Origin: Streptomyces coeruleorubidus
Lineage (GTDB): Bacteria > Actinomycetota > Actinomycetes > Streptomycetales > Streptomycetaceae
Assembly (NCBI RefSeq): GCF_028885415.1
Contig: NZ_CP118527.1
Span: forward strand, 7,812,001-7,876,000
Direction: 5' to 3'
DNA length: 64,000 nt
Shown one piece after another: positions 57,339-64,000 of this stretch. The notes under the pieces were generated by a model. The model saw only the letters and a list, made by a program, of their open reading frames with translations, searched no databases and was not told the DNA's origin. Numbering within the stretch: the first letter of the stretch is position 1; every line of letters begins with the position of its first letter. Made by a program: the position numbers and the translations under genes.

Positions 57339-58148
57339 CTACGGCAACCATCCCGCCCGGCGCGCGGCGACCACGGCCTCGCCCCGGGTCCGGGCCCGCA
57401 GCCTCCGCATGGCCGACCGCAGATACCCCTTGACGGTCTCGGGCGTCACCCCCAGCCGCTCGGCCGCGACCGCGTTCGTGGCCCCCGCCGCGACGCACGC
57501 CAGCACGTCCACCTCGCGCGGCGTGAGCCGGACCCGCTCCGAGGGAGTGGAATCGGCCGTCAGCAGGGCACACGCGTCGAGCAGCTCGGCCCGCAGCTGC
57601 GGATCCGCGATCTTCGGAGCCAGCGCCCGCAGGGCCGCGTGCGCCTCCCGCACGTGCTCCCGTCCCGCGCCGGCCCCGCCACCGGCGGCGAGCGTGCGGG
57701 CCTCCTCCCGCAGGACCAGCGCCCGCTCCACGTCCCGCGCCGACTCCACGGCCTCGTCCAGCATGCGCCCGCCCAGCGGCTGGGCCGTCCGCAGCGCCCC
57801 GTACAACACTCCGCGCACCTCGTGCCGTACGACCACCGGCACGGCCAGCACCGAGCGCAGCCCCTCCACCGCGACCGGGGCGTCGTACTCGTGGCTGATC
57901 TGCCGCGACGCCGAGTAGTCCGTCACCACGCACGGCCGGGCGAGCACCACCGTCTTGCCGCCCAGCCCGTTCCCGGACGTCACCACCAGCGAACGCAGGG
58001 CGTGCGTCGCCGTGCCGCTCAGTTCGCTGATGCGCATCTGCCGTCCGGCCTCCATCAGTCCGCCGAAGGCGACCGGAAGGCCGGTGGCGCGCCGCAGACG
58101 GAGCAGCGCGTTGCGTATCTCGACCGCGTCGGACGCGTCTGCTGTCAC
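57339..58148 (-). CDS. GAF-domain LuxR-family regulator
   Basis: 269 aa from GTG 58148 (GAAGGGGCG upstream). A GAF-like sensory domain occupies about residues 10-140 (GLPVAFGGLMEAGRQMRI, VVTDYSASRQISHEYDAPV, SVLAVPVVVRHEVRGVLYGAL), followed by a helical linker and the LuxR HTH (RLTPREVDVLACVAAGATNAVAAERLGVTPETVKGYL in pieces). It is divergent from the acyl-CoA ligase operon across 124 bases that contain a perfect 16-bp palindrome, so it is probably its regulator, sensing an acyl or aromatic ligand. Confidence 0.9.
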   Translation of the reverse strand: MTADASDAVEIRNALLRLRRATGLPVAFGGLMEAGRQMRISELSGTATHALRSLVVTSGNGLGGKTVVLARPCVVTDYSASRQISHEYDAPVAVEGLRSVLAVPVVVRHEVRGVLYGALRTAQPLGGRMLDEAVESARDVERALVLREEARTLAAGGGAGAGREHVREAHAALRALAPKIADPQLRAELLDACALLTADSTPSERVRLTPREVDVLACVAAGATNAVAAERLGVTPETVKGYLRSAMRRLRARTRGEAVVAARRAGWLP

Positions 58149-58184
58149 CTGCTCGCCCCTTCACTACGGCTCCCGCGCGGGCGC

Positions 58185-58200
58185 ACCCCCGTTCGGGGGT
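58185..58200. promoter_or_regulatory. Palindrome in the acyl-CoA ligase divergent promoter
   Basis: ACCCCCG-TT-CGGGGGT, perfect 7-bp arms around a TT centre, 37 bases before the GAF-LuxR start and 73 before the ligase start. A strong candidate binding site for the adjacent LuxR-type protein. Confidence 0.5.
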
Positions 58201-58272
58201 AGTGAGACCTGCACCACGGATTACACGATGGTTCGGAGCCGCCCGGCAATGGTCCGGCACCAAGGAGGACGA

Positions 58273-59952
58273 ATGGCATCGGCGACGGAGGTGTTCCGCG
58301 GCGCGCGGGACTTCCTGCTGGAACACCGCGAGGACTACGGCACGGCCTACGAGGGCTTCCGCTGGCCCCGTCCCGACCGCTTCAACTGGGCGCTCGACTG
58401 GTTCGACGAGATCGCGCACGGCAACGCCCGCACCGCGCTGCACATCGTCGAGGAGGACGGCCGCGAGACACGGCTGTCCTTCGGGGAGATGTCCGTACGC
58501 TCGGCCCAGTTCGCCAACTGGCTGCGCGCCCGGGGCGTGCGCGCCGAGGACCGGATCCTCGTGATGCTCGGCAACCAGGCCGAACTGTGGATCACCGCGC
58601 TCGCGGCGATGAAACTGCGCGCGGTGGTCATCCCGGCCACCCCGCTGCTCGGCCCCGCAGACCTGCGCGACCGCGTCGACCGCGGCCGGGTCCGGCACGT
58701 CATCGCGCGCTGCGAGGACACCGGCAAGTTCGCCGAGGTCCCCGGCGACTACACGCGCATCGCCGCGGCAGACGCGGGGGCCGTGCCCGAGGGCTGGCTG
58801 CCGCTGGACGACGCCTACGGCGCCTCCGCCGACTTCACGCCCGACACCCCGACCCGTGCCGACGATCCGCTGATGCTGTACTTCACCTCGGGCACCACCG
58901 CCCGGCCCAAACTCGTCGAGCACACCCACACGTCGTATCCGATCGGGCACCTGTCGACCATGTACTGGATCGGCCTCAAGCCCGGTGACGTGCATCTGAA
59001 CATCTCCTCGCCCGGCTGGGCCAAGCACGCCTGGTCCAACCTCTTCGCCCCCTGGAACGCCGAAGCGACCGTCTTCCTGTACAACTACACGCGTTTCGAC
59101 GCCGTCCGGCTCATGGCCGAGATGGACCGGGCCCGGGTCACCACCTTCTGCGCCCCGCCCACCGTCTGGCGCATGCTCATCCAGGCCGACCTGACGCAGC
59201 TGCGCACCCCGCCGCGCGAGATCGTCGCCGCCGGTGAGCCGCTCAACCCGGAGGTCATCGAGCAGGTCCGCCGCGCCTGGGGCGTCACCATCCGGGACGG
59301 CTTCGGCCAGACCGAGACGGCCGTGCAGGTCGCCAACAGCCCCGGCCAGCCGCTCAAGACCGGCTCGATGGGCCGGCCGAGCCCCGGCTACCGCGTCGAG
59401 CTGCTGGACCCCGTCTCCGGCGCGCCGGGCGCGAGCGAGGGCGAGATCACGCTCGACCTGTCGCACCGCCCCGTCGGCCTGATGACCGGCTACCACGGCG
59501 ACGCGGACCGCACGGCCGAGGCGATGGCCGGCGGCTACTACCGCACGGGCGACATCGGCGCGCGCGACGCGGACGGCTACATCACCTACGTCGGCCGCGC
59601 GGACGACGTCTTCAAGGCGTCCGACTACAAGATCAGCCCCTTCGAGCTGGAGAGCGCGCTGCTGGAGCACGAGGCGGTGGCCGAGGCGGCCGTCGTGCCC
59701 GCGCCGGACGAGCTGCGGCTCGCGGTGCCGAAGGCGTACGTCGTCCTGGCGGCGGGCTGGGAGCCCGGCCCCGACACCGCGAAGGTGCTGTTCGAGCACT
59801 CCCGTGAGGCCCTGGCCCCCTACAAGCGCATCCGCCGCCTGGAGTTCGGCGACCTGCCCAAGACCGTCTCGGGCAAGATCCGCCGCATCGAGCTGCGCGA
59901 GGCCACGGCGGCCGGGTCGGACGCCGAGTACCGCGAGGAGGACTTCCGGTGA
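58273..59952 (+). CDS. Acyl-CoA synthetase (medium-chain/benzoate-CoA ligase-like)
   Basis: 559 aa ANL-superfamily enzyme. P-loop-like motif YFTSGTTARPKLVEHTH (about 216-232), then GFGQTE (about 347-352), YRTGDIGARDADGYITYVGRADD and the catalytic-lysine region PKTVSGKIRR near the C-terminus. The N-terminal sequence FNWALDWFDEIAHGN is like medium-chain acyl-CoA synthetases and benzoate-CoA ligases. It activates a carboxylic acid to its CoA thioester through an acyl-adenylate. AAGGAGGACGA precedes ATG 58273. Overlaps the next ligase gene as GTGA. Confidence 0.9.
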   Translation: MASATEVFRGARDFLLEHREDYGTAYEGFRWPRPDRFNWALDWFDEIAHGNARTALHIVEEDGRETRLSFGEMSVRSAQFANWLRARGVRAEDRILVMLGNQAELWITALAAMKLRAVVIPATPLLGPADLRDRVDRGRVRHVIARCEDTGKFAEVPGDYTRIAAADAGAVPEGWLPLDDAYGASADFTPDTPTRADDPLMLYFTSGTTARPKLVEHTHTSYPIGHLSTMYWIGLKPGDVHLNISSPGWAKHAWSNLFAPWNAEATVFLYNYTRFDAVRLMAEMDRARVTTFCAPPTVWRMLIQADLTQLRTPPREIVAAGEPLNPEVIEQVRRAWGVTIRDGFGQTETAVQVANSPGQPLKTGSMGRPSPGYRVELLDPVSGAPGASEGEITLDLSHRPVGLMTGYHGDADRTAEAMAGGYYRTGDIGARDADGYITYVGRADDVFKASDYKISPFELESALLEHEAVAEAAVVPAPDELRLAVPKAYVVLAAGWEPGPDTAKVLFEHSREALAPYKRIRRLEFGDLPKTVSGKIRRIELREATAAGSDAEYREEDFR

Positions 59953-61547
59953 ACTCGTACAGCCACGGAACCAGCGGGACGGCTCTGCTCGGCGACACCA
60001 TCGGCGCCAACCTGGACCGGGCGGTGGCCACCTGGCCGGACCGTGAGGCGCTGGTCGACGTGCCGTCCGGGCGGCGCTGGACGTACGCGCGGTTCGGCGC
60101 GGCCGTCGACGAGCTGGCCTCCGCGCTGCTCGCCTCCGGGGTCGCCAAGGGCGACCGGGTGGGCATCTGGGCGGTCAACTGTCCCGAGTGGGTCCTGGTC
60201 CAGTACGCCACCGCCCGCATCGGCGCGATCATGGTGAACATCAACCCGGCCTACCGCACCCACGAGGTCGAGTACGTCCTCAACCAGGCCGGGATCTCCC
60301 TGCTGTTCGCCTCCCTCGGCCACAAGACGAGCGACTACCGGGCGATGGTCGAGCAGGTGCGGGGCAGATGCGCCGAGTTGCGCGAGGTCGTGTACTTCGG
60401 CGACCCGAGCTGGGACGCGCTGCTCGGGCGGAGGACCCACGGCGCCCGGCTCCAGGACGACGGCCTGTCCTGCGACGACCCGATCAACATCCAGTACACG
60501 TCGGGCACGACGGGCTTCCCCAAGGGAGCCACCCTCTCCCACCACAACATCCTCAACAACGGCTATTTCGTGGGCGAGTCGATCGCCTACACCGAGCAGG
60601 ACCGGGTGTGCATCCCGGTGCCCTTCTACCACTGCTTCGGCATGGTCATGGGCAATCTGGCCGCCACGTCCCACGGCGCCTGCATGGTCATCCCGGCCCC
60701 GTCCTTCGACCCGGAGGCCACGCTGGAGGCGGTCCAGCAGGAGCGCTGCACCTCGCTCTACGGCGTCCCGACCATGTTCATCGCGGAGCTGAACCTCCCC
60801 GGCTTCGCGTCGTACGACCTCTCCTCCCTGCGCACCGGCATCATGGCGGGCTCGCCCTGCCCGGTGGAGGTGATGAAGCGGGTGGTCACCGAGATGAACA
60901 TGGCCGAGGTGTCGATCTGCTACGGCATGACGGAGACCTCGCCCGTCTCCACGCAGACCCGGCGCGACGACGACCTGGAACACCGCACCGGCACGGTCGG
61001 CCGCGTGCTGCCGCACATCGAGGTGAAGATCGTCGACCCGGCGACCGGGGTGACCCGACCGCGCGGCAGGGCGGGCGAGTTGTGCACCCGCGGCTACAGC
61101 GTGATGCTCGGCTACTGGAACGAGCCGGAGAAGACCGCCGAGGCCATCGACGCGGGCCGCTGGATGCACACCGGCGACCTCGCGGTGATGCGCGAGGACG
61201 GCTACGTCGAGATCGTCGGCCGCATCAAGGACATGATCATCCGGGGCGGGGAGAACATCTACCCCCGCGAGATCGAGGAGTTCCTCTACGCCCACCCCAA
61301 GATCCAGGACGTCCAGGTCGTGGGCGTCCCGCACGACCACTACGGCGAGGAGGTCCTCGCCTGCGTCATCCCCCACGACCCCGCCGACCCGCTCACCCTG
61401 GACGAACTCCACACCTTCTGCCAGGGCCGCCTGGCCCACTACAAGATCCCGAGCAGACTTCAGCTCCTCGACTCCTTCCCGATGACGGTCTCCGGGAAGG
61501 TACGCAAGGTGGAACTGCGGGAGAGGTTCGCGGGCGGGCAGAGATAG
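59949..61547 (+). CDS. Fatty acyl-CoA synthetase (AMP-binding)
   Basis: 532 aa ANL enzyme starting at GTG 59949, overlapping the previous stop. Motifs: INIQYTSGTTGFPKGATLSH (about 177-196), YGMTETSPVS, MHTGDLAVMREDGYVEIVGRIKDMIIRGGENIYPREIEE (in pieces) and the terminal lysine in PMTVSGKVRK. It is close to the FadD35/short-to-medium-chain acyl-CoA synthetases. Two coupled ligases of different subfamilies suggest handling of related acids. The last 88 bases overlap a GNAT gene on the opposite strand. Confidence 0.92.
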   Translation: MNSYSHGTSGTALLGDTIGANLDRAVATWPDREALVDVPSGRRWTYARFGAAVDELASALLASGVAKGDRVGIWAVNCPEWVLVQYATARIGAIMVNINPAYRTHEVEYVLNQAGISLLFASLGHKTSDYRAMVEQVRGRCAELREVVYFGDPSWDALLGRRTHGARLQDDGLSCDDPINIQYTSGTTGFPKGATLSHHNILNNGYFVGESIAYTEQDRVCIPVPFYHCFGMVMGNLAATSHGACMVIPAPSFDPEATLEAVQQERCTSLYGVPTMFIAELNLPGFASYDLSSLRTGIMAGSPCPVEVMKRVVTEMNMAEVSICYGMTETSPVSTQTRRDDDLEHRTGTVGRVLPHIEVKIVDPATGVTRPRGRAGELCTRGYSVMLGYWNEPEKTAEAIDAGRWMHTGDLAVMREDGYVEIVGRIKDMIIRGGENIYPREIEEFLYAHPKIQDVQVVGVPHDHYGEEVLACVIPHDPADPLTLDELHTFCQGRLAHYKIPSRLQLLDSFPMTVSGKVRKVELRERFAGGQR

Positions 61548-61981
61548 AAGAGCTCGGGGTCGCCGTCGTCGAGGCCGTGGACCAGACCGGCGGGTTGCCA
61601 GCCGGCCCTCAGGAGCAGTTGCTGCATGGGCAGGTTGGAGACGTTGGTCGAGGTGAACAGCTTGGGCGTGGTGCACGCGGCTTCGACAGCCGTGACAAGC
61701 CGCGTGGCCACTCCCTGCCGGCGTGCGGCGGGCGCGACCGTCAGCAGGGTGAGGAAGCCCTGTTCGAAGAAGGTGTACTCCAGCACGCCGTAGCCCATCG
61801 GCCCGCGTGCGTCTTCGGCCAGCAGCGCCCGGCCCTGCTGGCACCAGCGCCGGATGCTCGCGCGGCGCGCCCGGTCTCCCGCCGCCGCGATCGGGTCGGT
61901 GTCGGTCAGTGCCGTGCGGTCCGACGGCTCGGCTCGGCGCACGACGAGCGTGCCGGGTTCGATGTCGCCCATTGGGCGCAT
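61460..61981 (-). CDS. GNAT-family acetyltransferase
   Basis: 173 aa. The acetyl-CoA site is LTVAPAARRQGVATRLVTAVE (about 80-100), followed by STNVSNLPMQQLLLRAGWQPAG, the usual GNAT motif B. The last 29 residues lie antisense to the C-terminus of the acyl-CoA ligase and look non-domain, so the natural stop may have been lost. Substrate unknown. ATGs at 61981 and 61972 are both possible. Confidence 0.8.
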   Translation of the reverse strand: MRPMGDIEPGTLVVRRAEPSDRTALTDTDPIAAAGDRARRASIRRWCQQGRALLAEDARGPMGYGVLEYTFFEQGFLTLLTVAPAARRQGVATRLVTAVEAACTTPKLFTSTNVSNLPMQQLLLRAGWQPAGLVHGLDDGDPELFYLCPPANLSRSSTLRTFPETVIGKESRS

Positions 61982-62027
61982 CGTGGCAGCAGGCGGGCCG
62001 GACCGCGCGCGGATTACCGCGCTTCGC

Positions 62028-62534
62028 TCACAGGGGTGCGCGCATGCACACGCGTGGCCAGCGGTCCAGGCCGTGCTCGGCCTCCGTCGCGCGGATCTCG
62101 CGCAGGCCGGGGGTGAGGTCCGCCTCCGTCAGGCTGCGGAAGCCGAGGCGGGCGTAGTAGGGGGCGTTCCACGGGACCTCCGCGAAGGTGGTCAGCGTCA
62201 GGGCGGTCAGGCCCTCCTCGCGGGCGCGGCCGGCGGCGTACGCCAGGAGGGCGCGGCCCACGCCCCGGCGGGCTGCGCGCGGGTGGACCGAGACCTGCTC
62301 GATGTGCAGGGCGCCGTCCACGGGTTCGGCGACGAGGTACGCGACCGGGTGGCCCCGCTCGTCCACCGCGACCCAGCAGCGGCCCGCCCCCCGGTAGCGC
62401 TCCAGCACGTCGAGCGCGGGCGGTTCGTCGTCGGCGATCTCCGGCATGCCGAGGTCGCGGAAGGGGGCACCGGCGGCACGTTCGATGTCCTGGAGGGCGG
62501 GAAGTTCGGCGGCGGTCGCGGGGCGGATACGCAT
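62028..62534 (-). CDS. GNAT-family acetyltransferase
   Basis: 168 aa starting MRIRPATAAELPALQDIERAAG, the standard GNAT N-terminus (ATG 62534). The acetyl-CoA loop is VSVHPRAARRGVGRALLAYAA, and motif B reads PWNAPYYARLGFRSL. Similar proteins acetylate small amines or antibiotics; no substrate can be inferred. It is 46 bases from the previous GNAT gene on the same strand. Confidence 0.88.
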   Translation of the reverse strand: MRIRPATAAELPALQDIERAAGAPFRDLGMPEIADDEPPALDVLERYRGAGRCWVAVDERGHPVAYLVAEPVDGALHIEQVSVHPRAARRGVGRALLAYAAGRAREEGLTALTLTTFAEVPWNAPYYARLGFRSLTEADLTPGLREIRATEAEHGLDRWPRVCMRAPL

Positions 62535-62570
62535 GGGGTGAGTATGCGGCGCGGTCGGCACCGGGATCCG

Positions 62571-63191
62571 GTGGATACCCTCGTTCCTTCTGCCGGGGCA
62601 GGAACCGTCATGCGTCTACGTGCACGGCCTGGGCGCCACGTCGCCCGCCTACTTCACCGAGATCGCGGTCCATCCCCTGCTGGCCGGTCACCGTTCGCTG
62701 CTGATCGACCTGCTGGGGCACGGCATCAGCGACCGGCCGACGAGCTTCGACTACACCTGGAATCACACGCCGACGCGCTCGCCGACGCGCTCGCCGCGTT
62801 GCTCACCGCCGCGGGCGTCACCGGGGCGGAGCTGATCGCGCAGAGCATGGGCGGCTCGGTGGCCATCGTCCTGGCCGCCCGGCATCCCCACCTGGTCTCC
62901 CGCCTCGTCCTGGTCGACGCCAACCGCGACCCGGTACCGCGCGTCCCCGGATCGTCGGGCGGCAGCGGGATCACCGCCTGCACCGAGCAGCAGTTCCTGG
63001 CCGGCGGGTGGGAAGAGGTCCGCGACCGGGTCGGCCCCCACTGGTGGTCCACGATGCGTCTGGCCGGCCGGGAGGCCCGGCCGGGCCACGCACAGCGGGA
63101 CGTCAGCCCGGCGTCGGGGGCCGCACGCCCGTCCCATCACGCACGACACCGCTGCTGTCCCCACGCAGCACCTCATGACCGTCCTGGTTGA
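62571..63191 (+). pseudogene. Alpha/beta hydrolase with two compensating frameshifts and lost C-terminus
   Basis: GTG 62571 opens VDTLVP, then the hydrolase sequence continues in another frame: LLPGQEPSCVYVHGLGATSP (oxyanion-hole motif HGLG) and SLLIDLLGHGISDRP. Near 62757 it returns to the first frame with ESHADALADALAALL and the nucleophile elbow AQSMGGSVAIVLAARHP. The shifts are -2 near 62588 and -1 at the ACC-TGG junction near 62757, where one more C would restore YTLESHAD. Homology stops at WWSTMRLAGREA, so the catalytic Asp and His region is missing. The frame stays open, but the residues between the shifts are scrambled. Confidence 0.7.
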
Positions 63192-63549
63192 CGATCACGA
63201 TGCCGAGTTCGAGCTCCGTCCCGGACCGCGTCCGCCTCAGCGCCCGTACCGTCACGCGCGCGGTGATGGTCTCGCCCTCCCAGACGGGTTTGAGGAACTC
63301 CCAGTTCATCCGGCGGGCGATGTAGTCCAGTCGCCCTCCGATCCGCGTCGCCAGCGACGCCGTCAGCAGACCGTGCGCCATGACCGGCCCGTCGGCCGAG
63401 ACATGGTGGCGCCCCTCGTCACCCACGAGCGAGGCGAAGGCGGCGATGTCCTCGGCCAGGATGGTGCGTTGTGCCGTGAGCACCTGACCCACCAGGAGTG
63501 CGGATGCCTTGTTCTCTCCGCCGGCTCCGAAGTCCCCCTCTTGCGCCAC
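63103..63549 (-). CDS. MaoC-like hotdog enoyl-CoA hydratase
   Basis: 148 aa from GTG 63549, behind GGAAGGGGAGAAC. The hydratase signature GDEGRHHVSADGPVMAHGLLTAS gives the catalytic pair Asp44 and His49 with the following HGLL helix. MaoC-type (R)-hydratases act on enoyl-CoA esters in fatty acid or branched acyl degradation. A longer frame extends upstream but reads across the MerR gene in the wrong frame. Nearby acyl-CoA ligases are a plausible metabolic link. Confidence 0.85.
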   Translation of the reverse strand: MAQEGDFGAGGENKASALLVGQVLTAQRTILAEDIAAFASLVGDEGRHHVSADGPVMAHGLLTASLATRIGGRLDYIARRMNWEFLKPVWEGETITARVTVRALRRTRSGTELELGIVIVNQDGHEVLRGDSSGVVRDGTGVRPPTPG

Positions 63550-63589
63550 GTTCTCCCCTTCCGTTCGTTCCACTCGTTCCACGCGCTCG

Positions 63590-63997
63590 TCAGGCGGGCA
63601 CGCGCTCCGGGTCGGCATCGTCAAAGGGCGGGTAGGCCCGGTTGCCCATGCGCTCGGCCGCGTCGATGTAGTCGGCGAGGGCGTTCCGGGACCGGGCGAG
63701 CGCGGCCATCTGGTCGTCCAGCCGGCGCAGCCGCGACCGCATCGCCGCCAGCAGTTCGGGACACCCGAGCAGCTCCGGGGCCTCTCCGACCGCACAGGGC
63801 AGCAGATACGCGATGTCCTCGGACGATAAGCCGGCGCCGAGCAGGTGGCGGATCTGTCTCACCCGCAGTACCGCGTTCTCGTCGTACTCGCGGTACCCGT
63901 TCGTGCCGCGGTCCGCCTCCAGCAGGCCCTGGGCCTCGTAGTAGCGCAACTGATGGGCGTTGACGCCCGTTCGGCGACTCAGTTCCCCGATACGCAT
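63590..63997 (-). CDS. MerR-family transcriptional regulator
   Basis: 135 aa from ATG 63997. The winged helix begins RIGELSRRTGVNAHQLRYYEAQGLL and continues through GYREYDENAVLRVRQIRHLLGAGLSSEDIAYLLP, followed by a long dimerisation helix (LLAAMRSRLRRLDDQMAALARSRNALADYIDAA in pieces). It has no conserved metal-binding cysteine set, so it likely senses an organic compound. It precedes the MaoC gene on the same strand by 40 bases and may control it. Confidence 0.9.
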   Translation of the reverse strand: MRIGELSRRTGVNAHQLRYYEAQGLLEADRGTNGYREYDENAVLRVRQIRHLLGAGLSSEDIAYLLPCAVGEAPELLGCPELLAAMRSRLRRLDDQMAALARSRNALADYIDAAERMGNRAYPPFDDADPERVPA

Positions 63998-64000
63998 CAA

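Noticed and set aside
57130..59799. 889-codon minus-strand frame opposite the acyl-CoA ligase and regulator
   Set aside because: Shadow of the real genes in other frames; translation is low-complexity.

Overview
The window is a 64 kb piece of a high-GC actinomycete chromosome, almost certainly Streptomyces. Nearly every gene has G or C in third codon positions, GTG starts and GTGA/ATGA overlaps are common, and the gene set is typical of the genus: DUF2637 and DUF3040 proteins, a large LuxR-family (LAL) regulator, secreted GH43 arabinosidases with carbohydrate-binding modules, PhoX and phytase, and PucR with a three-subunit xanthine dehydrogenase. No rRNA, tRNA, CRISPR array or complete insertion sequence was recognised. 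Identifications come from reading motifs and gene order; no database search was run.

Layout. 0-5 kb: an anti-sigma-type ATPase, a DUF2637 membrane protein, an FhuF-like ferric reductase behind an iron box, a divergent GntR regulator and a TPR protein. 5-13.8 kb: a purine catabolism locus with pucR divergent from the FAD, 2Fe-2S and molybdopterin subunits of xanthine dehydrogenase, then a purine permease and the XdhC maturation factor, so uptake, enzyme and cofactor loading sit together. 13.8-16.8 kb: O-methyltransferase, AraC regulator, SRPBCC protein and a frameshifted TetR gene. 17-22 kb: a damaged cell-surface sugar region with a 5'-truncated polysaccharide deacetylase, GT2, a GmhB-like HAD phosphatase, a 14-codon stump of a GT9 gene, a complete GT9 gene, DUF3040 and a pyruvyltransferase. 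22.3-25.3 kb: two secreted GH43 enzymes. 25.4-26.8 kb: a Fur/Zur-type repressor with a Zur-like box, overlapping a frameshifted methyltransferase. 26.9-33.1 kb: LacI regulator, sugar ABC importer and cytoplasmic GH13 glucosidase. 33-41 kb: AraC regulator, VOC protein, pntAB transhydrogenase and an FtsX-type ABC exporter operon. 41.3-47.8 kb: argG with an ARG-box-like palindrome, and methylmalonyl-CoA mutase mutA-mutB-meaB. 48-54 kb: phytase and PhoX divergent over a PHO-box-like repeat, a winged-helix protein, a LysE exporter and a secreted trypsin. 54-64 kb: LAL and GAF-LuxR regulators divergent from two acyl-CoA ligases, two GNAT proteins, a damaged alpha/beta hydrolase, a MaoC hydratase and a MerR regulator.

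Two themes stand out. First, many transcription units carry a visible operator that matches the biochemistry: iron, zinc, phosphate and arginine boxes, a LacI operator, and several palindromes with no assigned regulator (mut operon, acyl-CoA ligase promoter, ABC exporter promoter, deacetylase breakpoint). Second, inactivated genes concentrate between 16.2 and 26.8 kb, with one more near 62.7 kb, while long housekeeping genes are intact. This looks like genuine decay of accessory functions, although sequencing error has to be excluded. I found no convincing wholly new multigene system; the strongest leads are the unassigned operators and the partly deleted heptose-type glycosylation cluster.
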